Positions 1-8,106 of a DNA stretch of 64,000 nt are shown in pieces; position 1 is the first letter of the stretch, and each line of letters opens with the position of its first letter. Made by a program: the position numbers and the translations under genes. The notes under the pieces are model-generated. The model saw nothing but the letters and a program-made list of their open reading frames with translations. It had not been told where the DNA came from and ran no database searches. Location: NCBI GenBank assembly GCA_964602985.1, contig CAZRTJ010000001.1:186001-250000 (forward strand), given 5' to 3'. This stretch comes from CAYZJB01 sp964602985. GTDB taxonomy: Bacteria > CLD3 > SB21.

Positions 1-1536
1 TTGCCCAAGGCCAATGTGGCCATCGTTCCCATTTCGTTTCCGATGGTGCCGAGATTTGTTCGACTGCCTTCCGATCGTCATGAATTCATCCTGCTGGAGG
101 ACTTGATCCGATTGTGCGCGGACGAATTGTTCTCGGGCTATCAGGTGCGCGGCAGTTACACGATCCGGCTGACCCGTGATTCCGATCTGCAGTACGACGA
201 AGATCCGTCGGAGGATCTGTTGAAGACGATATCGGAATCCCTGCGCAGCCGCAGAAAAGGCGCGGCCATTCGCCTGGAGTACGAGGAAGGCCTGTCGCAG
301 AAACTGCTGACCACGCTCATCAAGGAAATGGATTTGGAACCGGAGGACCTGTATGCATGTCGAGGCATGATCGCATACTCGGATTTGATGAATCTGTATG
401 CCCAACTGGATTTGCCGGAATGGAAAGACCCGTCCTTCCCGCCGCATTTGGTGCGGGAACTGGAAACGGGAAGCGACATGTTCACGGTCATTCGCCAAAA
501 GGACATTCTCGTCCATCATCCGTACCAGAGTTTCGACTACGTCACGCGATTCCTGAACGAAGCCGCGACCGATCCGCACGTGCTCGCGATCAAGATGACG
601 CTGTATCGGATTGCTCCTGACTCGCCGATCGCGGCCGCCCTTCAACTGGCGGCGGAGCGCGGCAAACAAGTGGCGGCGTTGGTGGAACTGAAGGCGCGTT
701 TCGACGAAGATACGAATATCGCCTGGGCGAACCGGCTGGAGGACGCGGGCGCGCATGTGATTTATGGAATGGCCGGTCTCAAGACTCACTGCAAAGTCTG
801 CCTGGTGGTTCGTCAGGAAAAAGGAAAAATCCGGCATTACTGCCACTTGTCGACCGGTAATTACAATGAACGGACGTCGCGAACGTACGGGGACATCGGG
901 CTGTTTACCGCACACCCTCGATTCGGCGAAGATGTCAGCAATTTGTTCAATGTCCTGACAGGATACCTCGCGGCGCCAAAATTCCACCGCATCAAGATCG
1001 CGCCAACCGACCTGCGGGATTCGATCATTCAGAAGATCAGACGCGAGGCGGCCAATGCGCGAGACGGCAAGCCGTCTTTGATCATCGCCAAACTCAATGC
1101 GCTGGTCGATCGGCAGGTGATATTGGAATTGTACCGGGCCGGGCAAATGGGGGTGCCCATTCGGCTGATCGTGCGAGGCATTTGTTGTCTGAGGCCGGGA
1201 GTAAAAGGTCTGAGCGAAAATATCGAAATCATCAGTATCATCGACCGCTTTCTGGAGCATGCGCGCATTTATTATTTTGCCAATGGCGGACAGCCGGAAT
1301 ATTACCTGGCCAGCGCCGACTGGATGCCGCGCAATTTGGAGCAGCGTGTCGAGGTGGCCTTTCCGGTCAAAGACTCGAAATATCAGGAGGACCTGTGGAA
1401 CTTCCTGCAGCTTCAGTTATCCGATACCATCAAGGCGAGGCGATTCACACCGGACGGCACGACGGTGCGTGTGAAGTCGGATAAGAAGAAGATCCGCTCG
1501 CAGGTCGCGGTGTACGACTTATACCGAAAGTTGTGA
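1..1536 (+). CDS. ppk1: Polyphosphate kinase 1, 5' end missing
   Basis: PPK1 reversibly moves the gamma-phosphate of ATP onto the end of a polyphosphate chain at the inner membrane. The reading frame is open at base 1, so the gene starts outside the window; 511 residues are visible, against about 690 in the E. coli enzyme, so most of the N-terminal domain and part of the head domain are missing. Both family active-site histidines are here: the autophosphorylated one in GLKTHCK (visible residue 263) and the second in FLEHARIYYF (residue 420). The LSTGNYNE and MTLYRIAPDSPI segments are also typical of PPK1. The last 18 bases overlap the 3' end of the convergent minus-strand gene, and no terminator hairpin is visible between them. 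The identification is secure; only the true start is unknown. Confidence 0.96.
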   Translation: MPKANVAIVPISFPMVPRFVRLPSDRHEFILLEDLIRLCADELFSGYQVRGSYTIRLTRDSDLQYDEDPSEDLLKTISESLRSRRKGAAIRLEYEEGLSQKLLTTLIKEMDLEPEDLYACRGMIAYSDLMNLYAQLDLPEWKDPSFPPHLVRELETGSDMFTVIRQKDILVHHPYQSFDYVTRFLNEAATDPHVLAIKMTLYRIAPDSPIAAALQLAAERGKQVAALVELKARFDEDTNIAWANRLEDAGAHVIYGMAGLKTHCKVCLVVRQEKGKIRHYCHLSTGNYNERTSRTYGDIGLFTAHPRFGEDVSNLFNVLTGYLAAPKFHRIKIAPTDLRDSIIQKIRREAANARDGKPSLIIAKLNALVDRQVILELYRAGQMGVPIRLIVRGICCLRPGVKGLSENIEIISIIDRFLEHARIYYFANGGQPEYYLASADWMPRNLEQRVEVAFPVKDSKYQEDLWNFLQLQLSDTIKARRFTPDGTTVRVKSDKKKIRSQVAVYDLYRKL

Positions 1537-2670
1537 GACGGGGATGTTCTGGAAACGGAACACGGGCAACTCGGTAAGTGACCTATCATCCATTCCCACC
1601 CAGGCGCTGACGAATTGATCCCACGTACCATGAACCACGGCACGGAAAACCGCCGGACCCGGTTCGCCGCGAGACCACAGCCTGCCGTGTCCGAGAAAGC
1701 CGACCTCCTGCGAGGGTTCGAGATACGATAGATGCAAACCGGAAAACGGATCGTGCCGGGAATCGCCGCAGGCCAGATGCAGATCGTGATATCGCCGTTC
1801 AATCGTTCCGTCTTCTGCACGGCGATCGTGTCCCGTACCGTGCCGCGAGCGGGCGACGACGCGCCCATTCTGAACGAGGATCATCGTCCGCGTCGGGAAC
1901 CCCCGATCGTCGAATGGTCTGGACGCGACTCCGCCCTCCTTGCGTCCGTCATCCGTTAACGAAAAATCCACCGTACACACCGCCGATCCGACGTCGGGCA
2001 CCCTCTCCGCGAGTTGAGAAAGAAAAAATCTCGCCGCGGATCCGCTCAGACAGACGTCCATTTCGCCGTCCGCGCACGACACCTCCGTGTCCGCAAAGAA
2101 ATCGATCGTCTGACGCAGGTCCTCCATCACGGCATTCGGCTCGGGCACGGTTCGAGTGAATCGAGGCTCCAGCCATCCCACATTCCCGTGCGGCGAGGTC
2201 AGCGCATACTGCAGGCACGCGAGCGTGTGGCGATAGTGACCGGAAAATCCGACGGTGTTTTCGATGCGGATCGTTTCCCTCTCACAGGTCCACGAAACGT
2301 GATCGCAGAGCAGGCCGCCCGACAGTATGGCTTCCCGCATCTCGGCCATCAGCGCCTCCGCGCCGCGCCATGTCCACAGCGCGTCTTCGTCGATTCCGCC
2401 GATCTGCGTCACGTGTGACGGTCCCGCGAAGTCGAGCGCGTCTTCGCCCCGGTCGGCACAACGAACGGCCCTCTCCCAGGCGTCTGCGGGAAGCGGGCCT
2501 TCAAACGCGGCCGTTCCCATGCGGCCGCCCTTGCGCACGCGGAGGTCCGTGATCGTACGACGGAGATGCGTTTCCGCAAAACGGTCCCGCTGGTGACGCA
2601 GGGCGTATCGGACAGCGTCTGATTGGAAAATTTCTGCTGGATAACGGACTTCTCGAAGAAGCCGGTTCAC
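1519..2670 (-). CDS. TldD/PmbA-family-like protein lacking the metal motif
   Basis: 383 residues, GTG start. The C-terminal half resembles the TldD/PmbA (TldE) metalloprotease fold: the stretch FDDRGFPTRTMILVQNGRVV matches the family's FD-x-GVPT-x-R-x-x-L-x-x-NGV signature, and VCLSGSAARFFLSQLAERV aligns with the segment that in TldD carries HExxxH. Here no His-Glu pair is present, so zinc catalysis is unlikely and the protein is closer to the non-catalytic TldE/PmbA partner, or a further degenerate homologue. I see no TldD partner in the window. Its GTG start overlaps the rsgA stop (GTGA), so the two are probably translationally coupled. It is convergent with ppk1, overlapping by 18 bp. The family assignment rests on motifs and is moderate; the function (peptide maturation or proteolysis in known members) is not established for this form. 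Confidence 0.6.
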   Translation of the reverse strand: MNRLLREVRYPAEIFQSDAVRYALRHQRDRFAETHLRRTITDLRVRKGGRMGTAAFEGPLPADAWERAVRCADRGEDALDFAGPSHVTQIGGIDEDALWTWRGAEALMAEMREAILSGGLLCDHVSWTCERETIRIENTVGFSGHYRHTLACLQYALTSPHGNVGWLEPRFTRTVPEPNAVMEDLRQTIDFFADTEVSCADGEMDVCLSGSAARFFLSQLAERVPDVGSAVCTVDFSLTDDGRKEGGVASRPFDDRGFPTRTMILVQNGRVVARSRHGTGHDRRAEDGTIERRYHDLHLACGDSRHDPFSGLHLSYLEPSQEVGFLGHGRLWSRGEPGPAVFRAVVHGTWDQFVSAWVGMDDRSLTELPVFRFQNIPVSQLSV

Positions 2671-3758
2671 GGCTGGAGTTGTTCCAGAATCTTCAGATAG
2701 CTTCGGTACCGGTCTTCGGCCAAGTCTCCCCGTTCGGAGGCCAGACGGACGCCGCAGTTTTCTTCCTCGTGATGGGAACAGTACGGAGATTCACACGCCG
2801 ACGGAAGACGACGAAAATCGCGGAAGTATTTCCTGAGATCGGATTGTTGGATACAGGCGATTTCAAATTCCGTGATGCCGGGCGTATCGATGATCCACGT
2901 GTGCGGGTCCATCCGAATGGCTGAAACCCGCTGTGTCGGCACGTATTCGTCCTCCATCGCCAGGGCCGATTCTTCCTTCGCTCCGGACGGAGGCATCAGG
3001 TGTTGGATCAGCGTCGTCTTGCCGCACCCGGTCGGCCCCGTTACGAGGGTGGTCTTGCCACGAAACAGGTTGCGCACGTCGGTCAGCGTCGGTTCGACGA
3101 ACAGGGACTGATAGATCACACGATAGCCCATCCGCCGATACACGTCCAACTGTTCGACAAACGAATTGTCATTGGCGAGATCGATCTTGGTGCAGCAGAG
3201 GATGGGTTTGTACCCCCGCTTTTCGCAAATGACCAGGTGCCGATCCAGCCAATCCGGGCGGAAGACGGGTTCGGCCGCGCTCACGATGATCAGGACCTGA
3301 TTCACGTTGGCGGCTTGGATGGTTTCCTGCTTTTCATCGCGGAGAAAGGGACGGACCACGTAGTTCTGACGCGGCTCGATTTTTTCGATGGTGTGTCCCT
3401 GCTGGGACCGGGCAAACTGAACCCGATCACCCACCACGATCGGAAAAGGGATCTCGCGCGTCACGGAGCATTCAAACTGATTGCCGCCGCTGTGTACGCT
3501 CACCTTGCCGTTGACGCTGACGACGGTGCCCGTCATCAGTTGTTTGCGAACTTCCTGCGGGCGGGGTCGCTCCTGCGGGCGATTCTTCCCGCGGCGATTC
3601 CGCCGACGCTTGCCGCGGCGTTCCTGACGATCGCCGGACGGATTGGGGGGATTGGCGGAATTGGCAGAATTTCGTACCGGCTTGGGTTCGCCGTTTCGCG
3701 AGGTGATCTTCTTGTTGAGATCGTCGAGGTATTTCTTGGACCAATGTTCTTCGGACAT
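2667..3758 (-). CDS. rsgA: Ribosome small-subunit-dependent GTPase RsgA
   Basis: RsgA (YjeQ) is a circularly permuted GTPase that acts late in 30S ribosome assembly in the cytoplasm. 363 residues. Order seen: a very basic Arg/Lys-rich extension (about 40-70), an OB-like domain (about 73-135), then the permuted G motifs G4 TKID (190-193), G1 GPTGCGKT (241-248) and G3 DTPG (291-294), and a C-terminal zinc knuckle with C322, C327, H329 and C335. The P-loop is unusual: most RsgA have GxSGVGKS, here Cys and Thr replace Val and Ser, but GK[ST] is kept so binding should survive. The N-terminal extension is longer than in E. coli. ATG start; four bases separate it from the upstream HIT gene, and the TldD-like gene follows with a GTGA overlap. 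Confidence 0.95.
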   Translation of the reverse strand: MSEEHWSKKYLDDLNKKITSRNGEPKPVRNSANSANPPNPSGDRQERRGKRRRNRRGKNRPQERPRPQEVRKQLMTGTVVSVNGKVSVHSGGNQFECSVTREIPFPIVVGDRVQFARSQQGHTIEKIEPRQNYVVRPFLRDEKQETIQAANVNQVLIIVSAAEPVFRPDWLDRHLVICEKRGYKPILCCTKIDLANDNSFVEQLDVYRRMGYRVIYQSLFVEPTLTDVRNLFRGKTTLVTGPTGCGKTTLIQHLMPPSGAKEESALAMEDEYVPTQRVSAIRMDPHTWIIDTPGITEFEIACIQQSDLRKYFRDFRRLPSACESPYCSHHEEENCGVRLASERGDLAEDRYRSYLKILEQLQP

Positions 3759-3762
3759 ACTC

Positions 3763-4260
3763 TTACTTCAGTTTTTGAAATTCAACGAACAGCCGGTCGT
3801 ACGTTTCTGCGATGTACTCCGGCATGACTTTGATATTGCCGATGACCGGCATAAAATTCGTGTCGCCATTCCACCGAGGCACGATGTGCAAATGGACGTG
3901 ATCATCGATTCCCGCGCCGGCGGTGCGCCCGAGATTCATACCGAGATTGAATCCGTCGGGATTCATGCAGGCCCGCAGGGCGGCGAGAGCCTTTTGCGTG
4001 GTGACCATAAAGTCGGTACACGTTTCGGACGGCAACGCTCCCAGATCCGGGGCGTGCTGATAGGGGACGACCATCAGATGGCCGTTGTTGTACGGATACA
4101 GATTCATGATGACAAAACTGTGCGTGGAACGGTGGAGGATCAAGTTGTCTTTGTCCTGATCGGATTGCGGCTTGAAGCAAAAGATACACCCTTCGCCCTC
4201 GCTTTTGTCGGCCGCCTTGATGTAGCGCATGCGCCAGGGCGCCCAGAGTTGTTCGACCAT
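3763..4260 (-). CDS. HIT-family nucleotide hydrolase/phosphorylase
   Basis: 165-residue HIT protein. The histidine triad HVHLHIV has H121, H123 and H125; the middle or last His is the nucleophile in the family. The N-terminal WAPWRMRYI and the CIFC pair (residues 25-28) are typical of the Ap4A phosphorylase-like branch found in many bacteria; members cleave or phosphorolyse diadenosine polyphosphates or nucleoside phosphoramidates. The protein has no signal peptide, so it acts in the cytoplasm. ATG at 4258-4260 is preceded by a strong purine-rich AAGGAGG with an unusually short spacer of about 3 nt. It sits 10 bp after the ispG stop and 4 bp before the rsgA start, so it is co-transcribed. The exact substrate cannot be read from sequence. 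Confidence 0.9.
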   Translation of the reverse strand: MVEQLWAPWRMRYIKAADKSEGEGCIFCFKPQSDQDKDNLILHRSTHSFVIMNLYPYNNGHLMVVPYQHAPDLGALPSETCTDFMVTTQKALAALRACMNPDGFNLGMNLGRTAGAGIDDHVHLHIVPRWNGDTNFMPVIGNIKVMPEYIAETYDRLFVEFQKLK

Positions 4261-4270
4261 CTTCCTCCTT

Positions 4271-6256
4271 TTAGGATGCCGGCTCCACCCAACGTCCGTT
4301 CTGTTTGATCAACGCCACCAGTCGTTCGTCGGCAACGGACATGTCGATGTTGCGCTCGACCAGTTCTTTGCCGACGTACAGATTAATTTTTCCTGCCGCC
4401 GCCCCGACGTACCCAAAGTCTGCGTCGGCCATTTCACCGGGTCCGTTGACGATGCATCCCATGATGGCAATTTTGACGCCTTTCAGGTGTCCGGTCCGAG
4501 CTTTGATTCGTCCGGTTACTTCTTGCAGATCAAACAGGGTCCGTCCGCAGGACGGACAACTGATGAACTCGGTTTTGGAAATCCGAAGCCGGGTCGCTTG
4601 GAGAATATTAAACGCCAGACGGACGCACTCGGAGGAGGACAGGGACGGATCGTCCACGCCGATCGCATCGCCCCACCCGTCGCAAAGAAGCGCACCCATA
4701 TCGATCGACGCTCGAACGACCGTCGAACCGCTTCCGCTGAAACGAAGAATAACCGGCGGTCGGTAGGACGCGCGCTCCAGACCGGCCATCACATATCGAA
4801 CGACATGGACCAGGTCCGAATGCGAAATCCGGATGGCAAAATTACGGAAGTTCTCTTCCCGGGCGACGGAGCAAATCTCCAAACTTCTATTCGTTAATTC
4901 CTCGAAGGACTCATTCCGAAGATCGAAAACGAGTCCTTTCTTCTCGTGTATCGCCACTGCGCGGATTAACCGGCGACAGTCGTCGGCGCCGGAGGGATTC
5001 CACAGGACGATATCCGCATGTGGAATCACCGACAAAGCCAGTTCGGCGTCCCGTCCGACATTCGCGGCAAGGGCGACCGAAGCAGATCCGATCCGATCCC
5101 GGAACGAACACCATTGAGAGAGCGAAGTTGCTGTCTCTTCGACGATTTCCGCATGGGGATCATCCGCGGACTCATAATGCGTCAGTTGGGCGAACTCGTG
5201 GGCGTGGCGAAGCGGTACCCACACCCGTACGGGGTGGACGCCGCCGACATTCGCATGCGGTAGCTCCATCGTGGTGGTCCATCGACGCTCGTAGCGATAC
5301 GGAGAGCGGCTCTCCGGAAAGAGTTCCACTTCCTGCGACTCCCTGTGGCCGTACGCGGCGGCGATCGCGCGGGCGGCGGGTATTTCCGCTATTGGGTCTT
5401 CGGTGAGCGAAACGCGGATCGTATCCCCGATCCCGTCCTCGAGCAAACTGCCGATGCCCACCGCAGACTTGATGCGGCCGTCTTCGCCGTCGCCGGCTTC
5501 GGTGACGCCGAGATGAAAAGGATAATCCATGTCCATCGCACGCATACGCGCGGTCAACAGGCGGTACGCGGCAATCATGACCTGCACATTGCTGGACTTC
5601 ATGGAAAGAACGATCTCATGAAAGTCATAGCGCTCACACAGCTGGACAAATTCCAACGCAGATTCCACCATGCCCTCGGGAGTGTCTCCGTAGCGATTCA
5701 GAATTCGATCCGATAACGAACCATGATTGGTGCCGATCCGCATGGCCACGCCGTTTTCCCTGCATCGCAGGACCAGGGGTCGGAAGGTCTCGTCGATCCG
5801 CTCGAGTTCCTCTTCGTATTCGGCATCGGTGTATTCGTAGACGGCGAATTTCTTCCTGTCGGCAAAATTGCCGGGGTTGATGCGCACCTTCTCGACCCAT
5901 TCCGCCGCCTTCATCGCGGCGTTGGGCGTGAAGTGAATGTCTGCGACGAGGGGAACGCGAATGCCCCGCGCACGAAGTTCATGCCGAATGTTCTTCAGAT
6001 TCTCCGCCTCTTTGATCGAAGGCGCGGTGATCCGCACGATCTCACAACCCGCATCCGCCAACGCGGCCACCTGACGCACCGTCCCCTGGGTGTCCATCGT
6101 ATCGGTTGTCGTCATCGACTGAATCCGAATCGGATGATCTCCGCCGATGCCCACGTCGCCCACGTGCACGACCCGTGTCTTGCGGCGACGGTAGACAAAC
6201 GGATGTTCGCAATAGGGGAGGCGCGTTTCGATTCCGGAGACGATCACCGATTCCAT
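4271..6256 (-). CDS. ispG: 4-hydroxy-3-methylbut-2-enyl diphosphate synthase, long form
   Basis: IspG (GcpE) reduces methylerythritol cyclodiphosphate to HMBPP in the MEP isoprenoid pathway using a [4Fe-4S] cluster. 661 residues, against about 370 in E. coli: a large extra domain (roughly 290-520) separates the N-terminal TIM barrel (IQSMTTTDTMDT, VRINPGN, RIGTNHGS) from the C-terminal cluster domain, the three-domain arrangement known from plants, Chlamydia and Bacteroidetes. Cluster ligands C567, C570 (CPSCGR) and C601 (CIVNGPGE) with the following Glu are intact. The start is set at the ATG at 6254-6256, because the frame further upstream is Arg-rich non-IspG sequence and this ATG overlaps the stop of the preceding gene (TGATG). 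It is part of the gpsA-to-TldD minus-strand run. Confidence 0.96.
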   Translation of the reverse strand: MESVIVSGIETRLPYCEHPFVYRRRKTRVVHVGDVGIGGDHPIRIQSMTTTDTMDTQGTVRQVAALADAGCEIVRITAPSIKEAENLKNIRHELRARGIRVPLVADIHFTPNAAMKAAEWVEKVRINPGNFADRKKFAVYEYTDAEYEEELERIDETFRPLVLRCRENGVAMRIGTNHGSLSDRILNRYGDTPEGMVESALEFVQLCERYDFHEIVLSMKSSNVQVMIAAYRLLTARMRAMDMDYPFHLGVTEAGDGEDGRIKSAVGIGSLLEDGIGDTIRVSLTEDPIAEIPAARAIAAAYGHRESQEVELFPESRSPYRYERRWTTTMELPHANVGGVHPVRVWVPLRHAHEFAQLTHYESADDPHAEIVEETATSLSQWCSFRDRIGSASVALAANVGRDAELALSVIPHADIVLWNPSGADDCRRLIRAVAIHEKKGLVFDLRNESFEELTNRSLEICSVAREENFRNFAIRISHSDLVHVVRYVMAGLERASYRPPVILRFSGSGSTVVRASIDMGALLCDGWGDAIGVDDPSLSSSECVRLAFNILQATRLRISKTEFISCPSCGRTLFDLQEVTGRIKARTGHLKGVKIAIMGCIVNGPGEMADADFGYVGAAAGKINLYVGKELVERNIDMSVADERLVALIKQNGRWVEPAS

Positions 6257-6993
6257 CACGATCCGCTTTGCTGATGAATGCGCGCGACGGCCGCCTCGAT
6301 CTTCTTGAGCACAGCGAGGACGGGCTCTACGCCCGTGCCTTCCGGTGTCACCACGGCGAGATAGGCGAGGTCGGCGCTGCAATCGCACCGGTGCGCATGC
6401 ACCTCCAGTCGTGCATCGCCGACCACAAAAGGCTTCACGGCGTCGGCGGGCCTGGATTCCATCACCACGGACATGGCGCTGATGACTTTATTCAGGGTCG
6501 GACCATCGAGCACCCGGCTTCCCACAGTCAGGTGAGGTTGCATGGTCTCGCTATAAATTCCTCCGGCAGCAAAATCATTGTCGTTGACGTAGTACATGAG
6601 CGTCATTACCAGGGCGTCGCTTTCCTGCAGGGCGCGTTGTCGCCGCCGGTCGAACATCTGCCGGATGACGTCGATCTGTCCCTTCAGCTTGTTGCCGGCG
6701 CATACGGGATGCGACACGAAACAACTGCGTCCCCGGCAGGTGTCCAGCGGTTCCCCGCAGAGCTGACTGCGCCAGTAGTCCACCGTCGGCACCATCCGCC
6801 CGGTGATGTCGTCCCGCTTCAGTTTTTCGCCCTGCTCGTCGCGACCGACGTACAACAGGGCCTCCCAGAGAAATTCCTGAATATCGGATAACTGATACGG
6901 ATTGGCGTTCTGCAGAATGAGATCGAATTCTTCTTTGTGGAAGACGGCTTTGATCAAATGGATCTTAAATTCGCGGGACAAGTCTCCGGACAT
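6256..6993 (-). CDS. Unrecognised soluble protein with Cys clusters
   Basis: About 245 residues; I do not recognise the family. Two ATGs are possible. The one at 6997-6999 abuts the ribosome site GCAGGAG with no spacer; the one at 6991-6993 has a 6-nt spacer, so I use the latter (start MSGDLSREFKIHL). No signal peptide or membrane segment. A cysteine-rich stretch (LCGEPLDTCRGRSCFVSHPVC) lies near the middle and a further HRCDC near the C-terminus, which could bind metal or a cofactor, though this is only a guess. The C-terminal end (PVLAVLKKIEAAVARI) is predicted helical. It lies between gpsA and ispG, 16 bp after the gpsA stop and overlapping the ispG start by one base, so it is almost certainly expressed with them. 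Confidence 0.75.
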   Translation of the reverse strand: MSGDLSREFKIHLIKAVFHKEEFDLILQNANPYQLSDIQEFLWEALLYVGRDEQGEKLKRDDITGRMVPTVDYWRSQLCGEPLDTCRGRSCFVSHPVCAGNKLKGQIDVIRQMFDRRRQRALQESDALVMTLMYYVNDNDFAAGGIYSETMQPHLTVGSRVLDGPTLNKVISAMSVVMESRPADAVKPFVVGDARLEVHAHRCDCSADLAYLAVVTPEGTGVEPVLAVLKKIEAAVARIHQQSGS

Positions 6994-7009
6994 CAGCATC
7001 TCCTGCGAC

Positions 7010-8035
7010 TCACGCCGCCGTTTCGGGTTTGGCTTCCCGCGTCATCAGGTCGTTGACGGCGGCACGGGGATCCTTGTCCTCAAAGAGTACACGGTAGACC
7101 TGCTCGATGATGGGCATGTCCACGCGGTGTTTCTGCGCCAGCGCCCAGGCGGCACGCGCGGTCCGCACGCCCTCGGCGACCATCTTCATGTGCGACAGGA
7201 TTTCATTGATCTTCTTTCCTTGCCCGAGTTGAATGCCGACACTGCGGTTGCGGCTCAGGTCGCCCGTGCAGGTGAGAACGAGATCCCCCATGCCGGAGAG
7301 TCCGAGAAACGTCATTTCCCGGGCGCCCAGTTTTCTACCCAGGCGGAGGATTTCGGCAACGCCGCGGGTAATCAGGGCCGCGCGCGTGTTGTGACCAAAT
7401 CCCAGTCCGTCGCTGATGCCGGCCGCGACCGCGATGACATTCTTCAGGGCGCTGGCCAGTTCGGCCCCGACGATATCGTCCGACGTGTAGACGCGGAAAC
7501 GATCGGTCGTGAAAATGGTCTGACAAAATTTGGCTACATCCGGATTCTTCGCCGCGACCGTCACGGCCGTCGGCGCACTCAACGCAACTTCGCGCGCAAA
7601 ACTGGGCCCGGACAAGTACGCCAGCCGTTGTGCGTTGCTCGCCGGCAAAATCTCTTCCAGCAATTCGGACATCGTCTTCAGCGTTTCGTTTTCCAGACCC
7701 TTGGTGCAATTCACGATGACCGCCCCGGGAGAGAGGAATTTTGCGGCACGCGTCATCACCTCGCGCGTGAAGTGCGACGGATTGACCTGCAGCACCACCC
7801 GATGGTCCCGCACGGCCGTATCTAGATCAGAGGTGGCCGTCAGATTTTCCGGCAGGACGGCGCCGGGCAGGTACGTCTTGTTTTCGCGCGCGGTCTGCAT
7901 GGTCTGCGCAACCTGCGGATCATGTGCCCAGATCGTGACCGGAAATTCTTTCCGAGCCAGATGCAGGGCCATCGCCGTGCCGAAACTGCCGCCGCCGACG
8001 ACGCCAATAGAAATCGAATCGTTCGTGTTCAACAT
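7010..8035 (-). CDS. gpsA: NAD(P)H-dependent glycerol-3-phosphate dehydrogenase
   Basis: GpsA makes sn-glycerol 3-phosphate from dihydroxyacetone phosphate for phospholipid synthesis in the cytoplasm. 341 residues, usual length. The N-terminal Rossmann motif GVVGGGSFGTAMA (about 11-23), the NCTKGLE segment (109-115), the LSGPSFAREV motif (141-150) and the catalytic Lys in ALKNVIAVAAGISDG (K198), followed by GHNTRAALITRG, are all present. The start is the ATG at 8033-8035; the frame continues upstream but that sequence is antisense to the FG-GAP gene and not GpsA-like. No ribosome-binding site precedes the ATG, and a promoter -10 lies only about 8 bp upstream, suggesting a leaderless mRNA. The gene heads the downstream housekeeping run. 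Confidence 0.97.
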   Translation of the reverse strand: MLNTNDSISIGVVGGGSFGTAMALHLARKEFPVTIWAHDPQVAQTMQTARENKTYLPGAVLPENLTATSDLDTAVRDHRVVLQVNPSHFTREVMTRAAKFLSPGAVIVNCTKGLENETLKTMSELLEEILPASNAQRLAYLSGPSFAREVALSAPTAVTVAAKNPDVAKFCQTIFTTDRFRVYTSDDIVGAELASALKNVIAVAAGISDGLGFGHNTRAALITRGVAEILRLGRKLGAREMTFLGLSGMGDLVLTCTGDLSRNRSVGIQLGQGKKINEILSHMKMVAEGVRTARAAWALAQKHRVDMPIIEQVYRVLFEDKDPRAAVNDLMTREAKPETAA

Positions 8036-8042
8036 GCGCGGC

Positions 8043-8071
8043 AATATAGAGAATGCGCCAATGCGAAGCAA
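8043..8071 (-). promoter_or_regulatory. Promoter of gpsA, probably leaderless
   Basis: Reading the minus strand, TTGCTT (8066-8071) and TATATT (8043-8048) are separated by 17 bp. Transcription would start at about 8036, next to the gpsA ATG at 8035. The same hexamer pair and spacing occur upstream of the tRNA-Arg gene. Confidence 0.6.
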
Positions 8072-8076
8072 GGAAA

Positions 8077-8106
8077 GCGCCTCTCCCGTGCGGCTATTTG
8101 AGGCGC
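8077..8106 (-). terminator. Possible weak terminator after the FG-GAP gene
   Basis: GAGGCGC (8100-8106) pairs with GCGCCTC (8077-8083) across a loop of 16 bases, followed on the minus strand by CTTTCC. It overlaps the FG-GAP stop codon. The loop is large and the T tract poor, so termination would be partial at best. Confidence 0.3.

Noticed and set aside
6257..6388. 44-residue N-terminal extension of ispG
   Set aside because: Arg-rich sequence inside the preceding gene; the ATG at 6256 overlaps that gene's stop.
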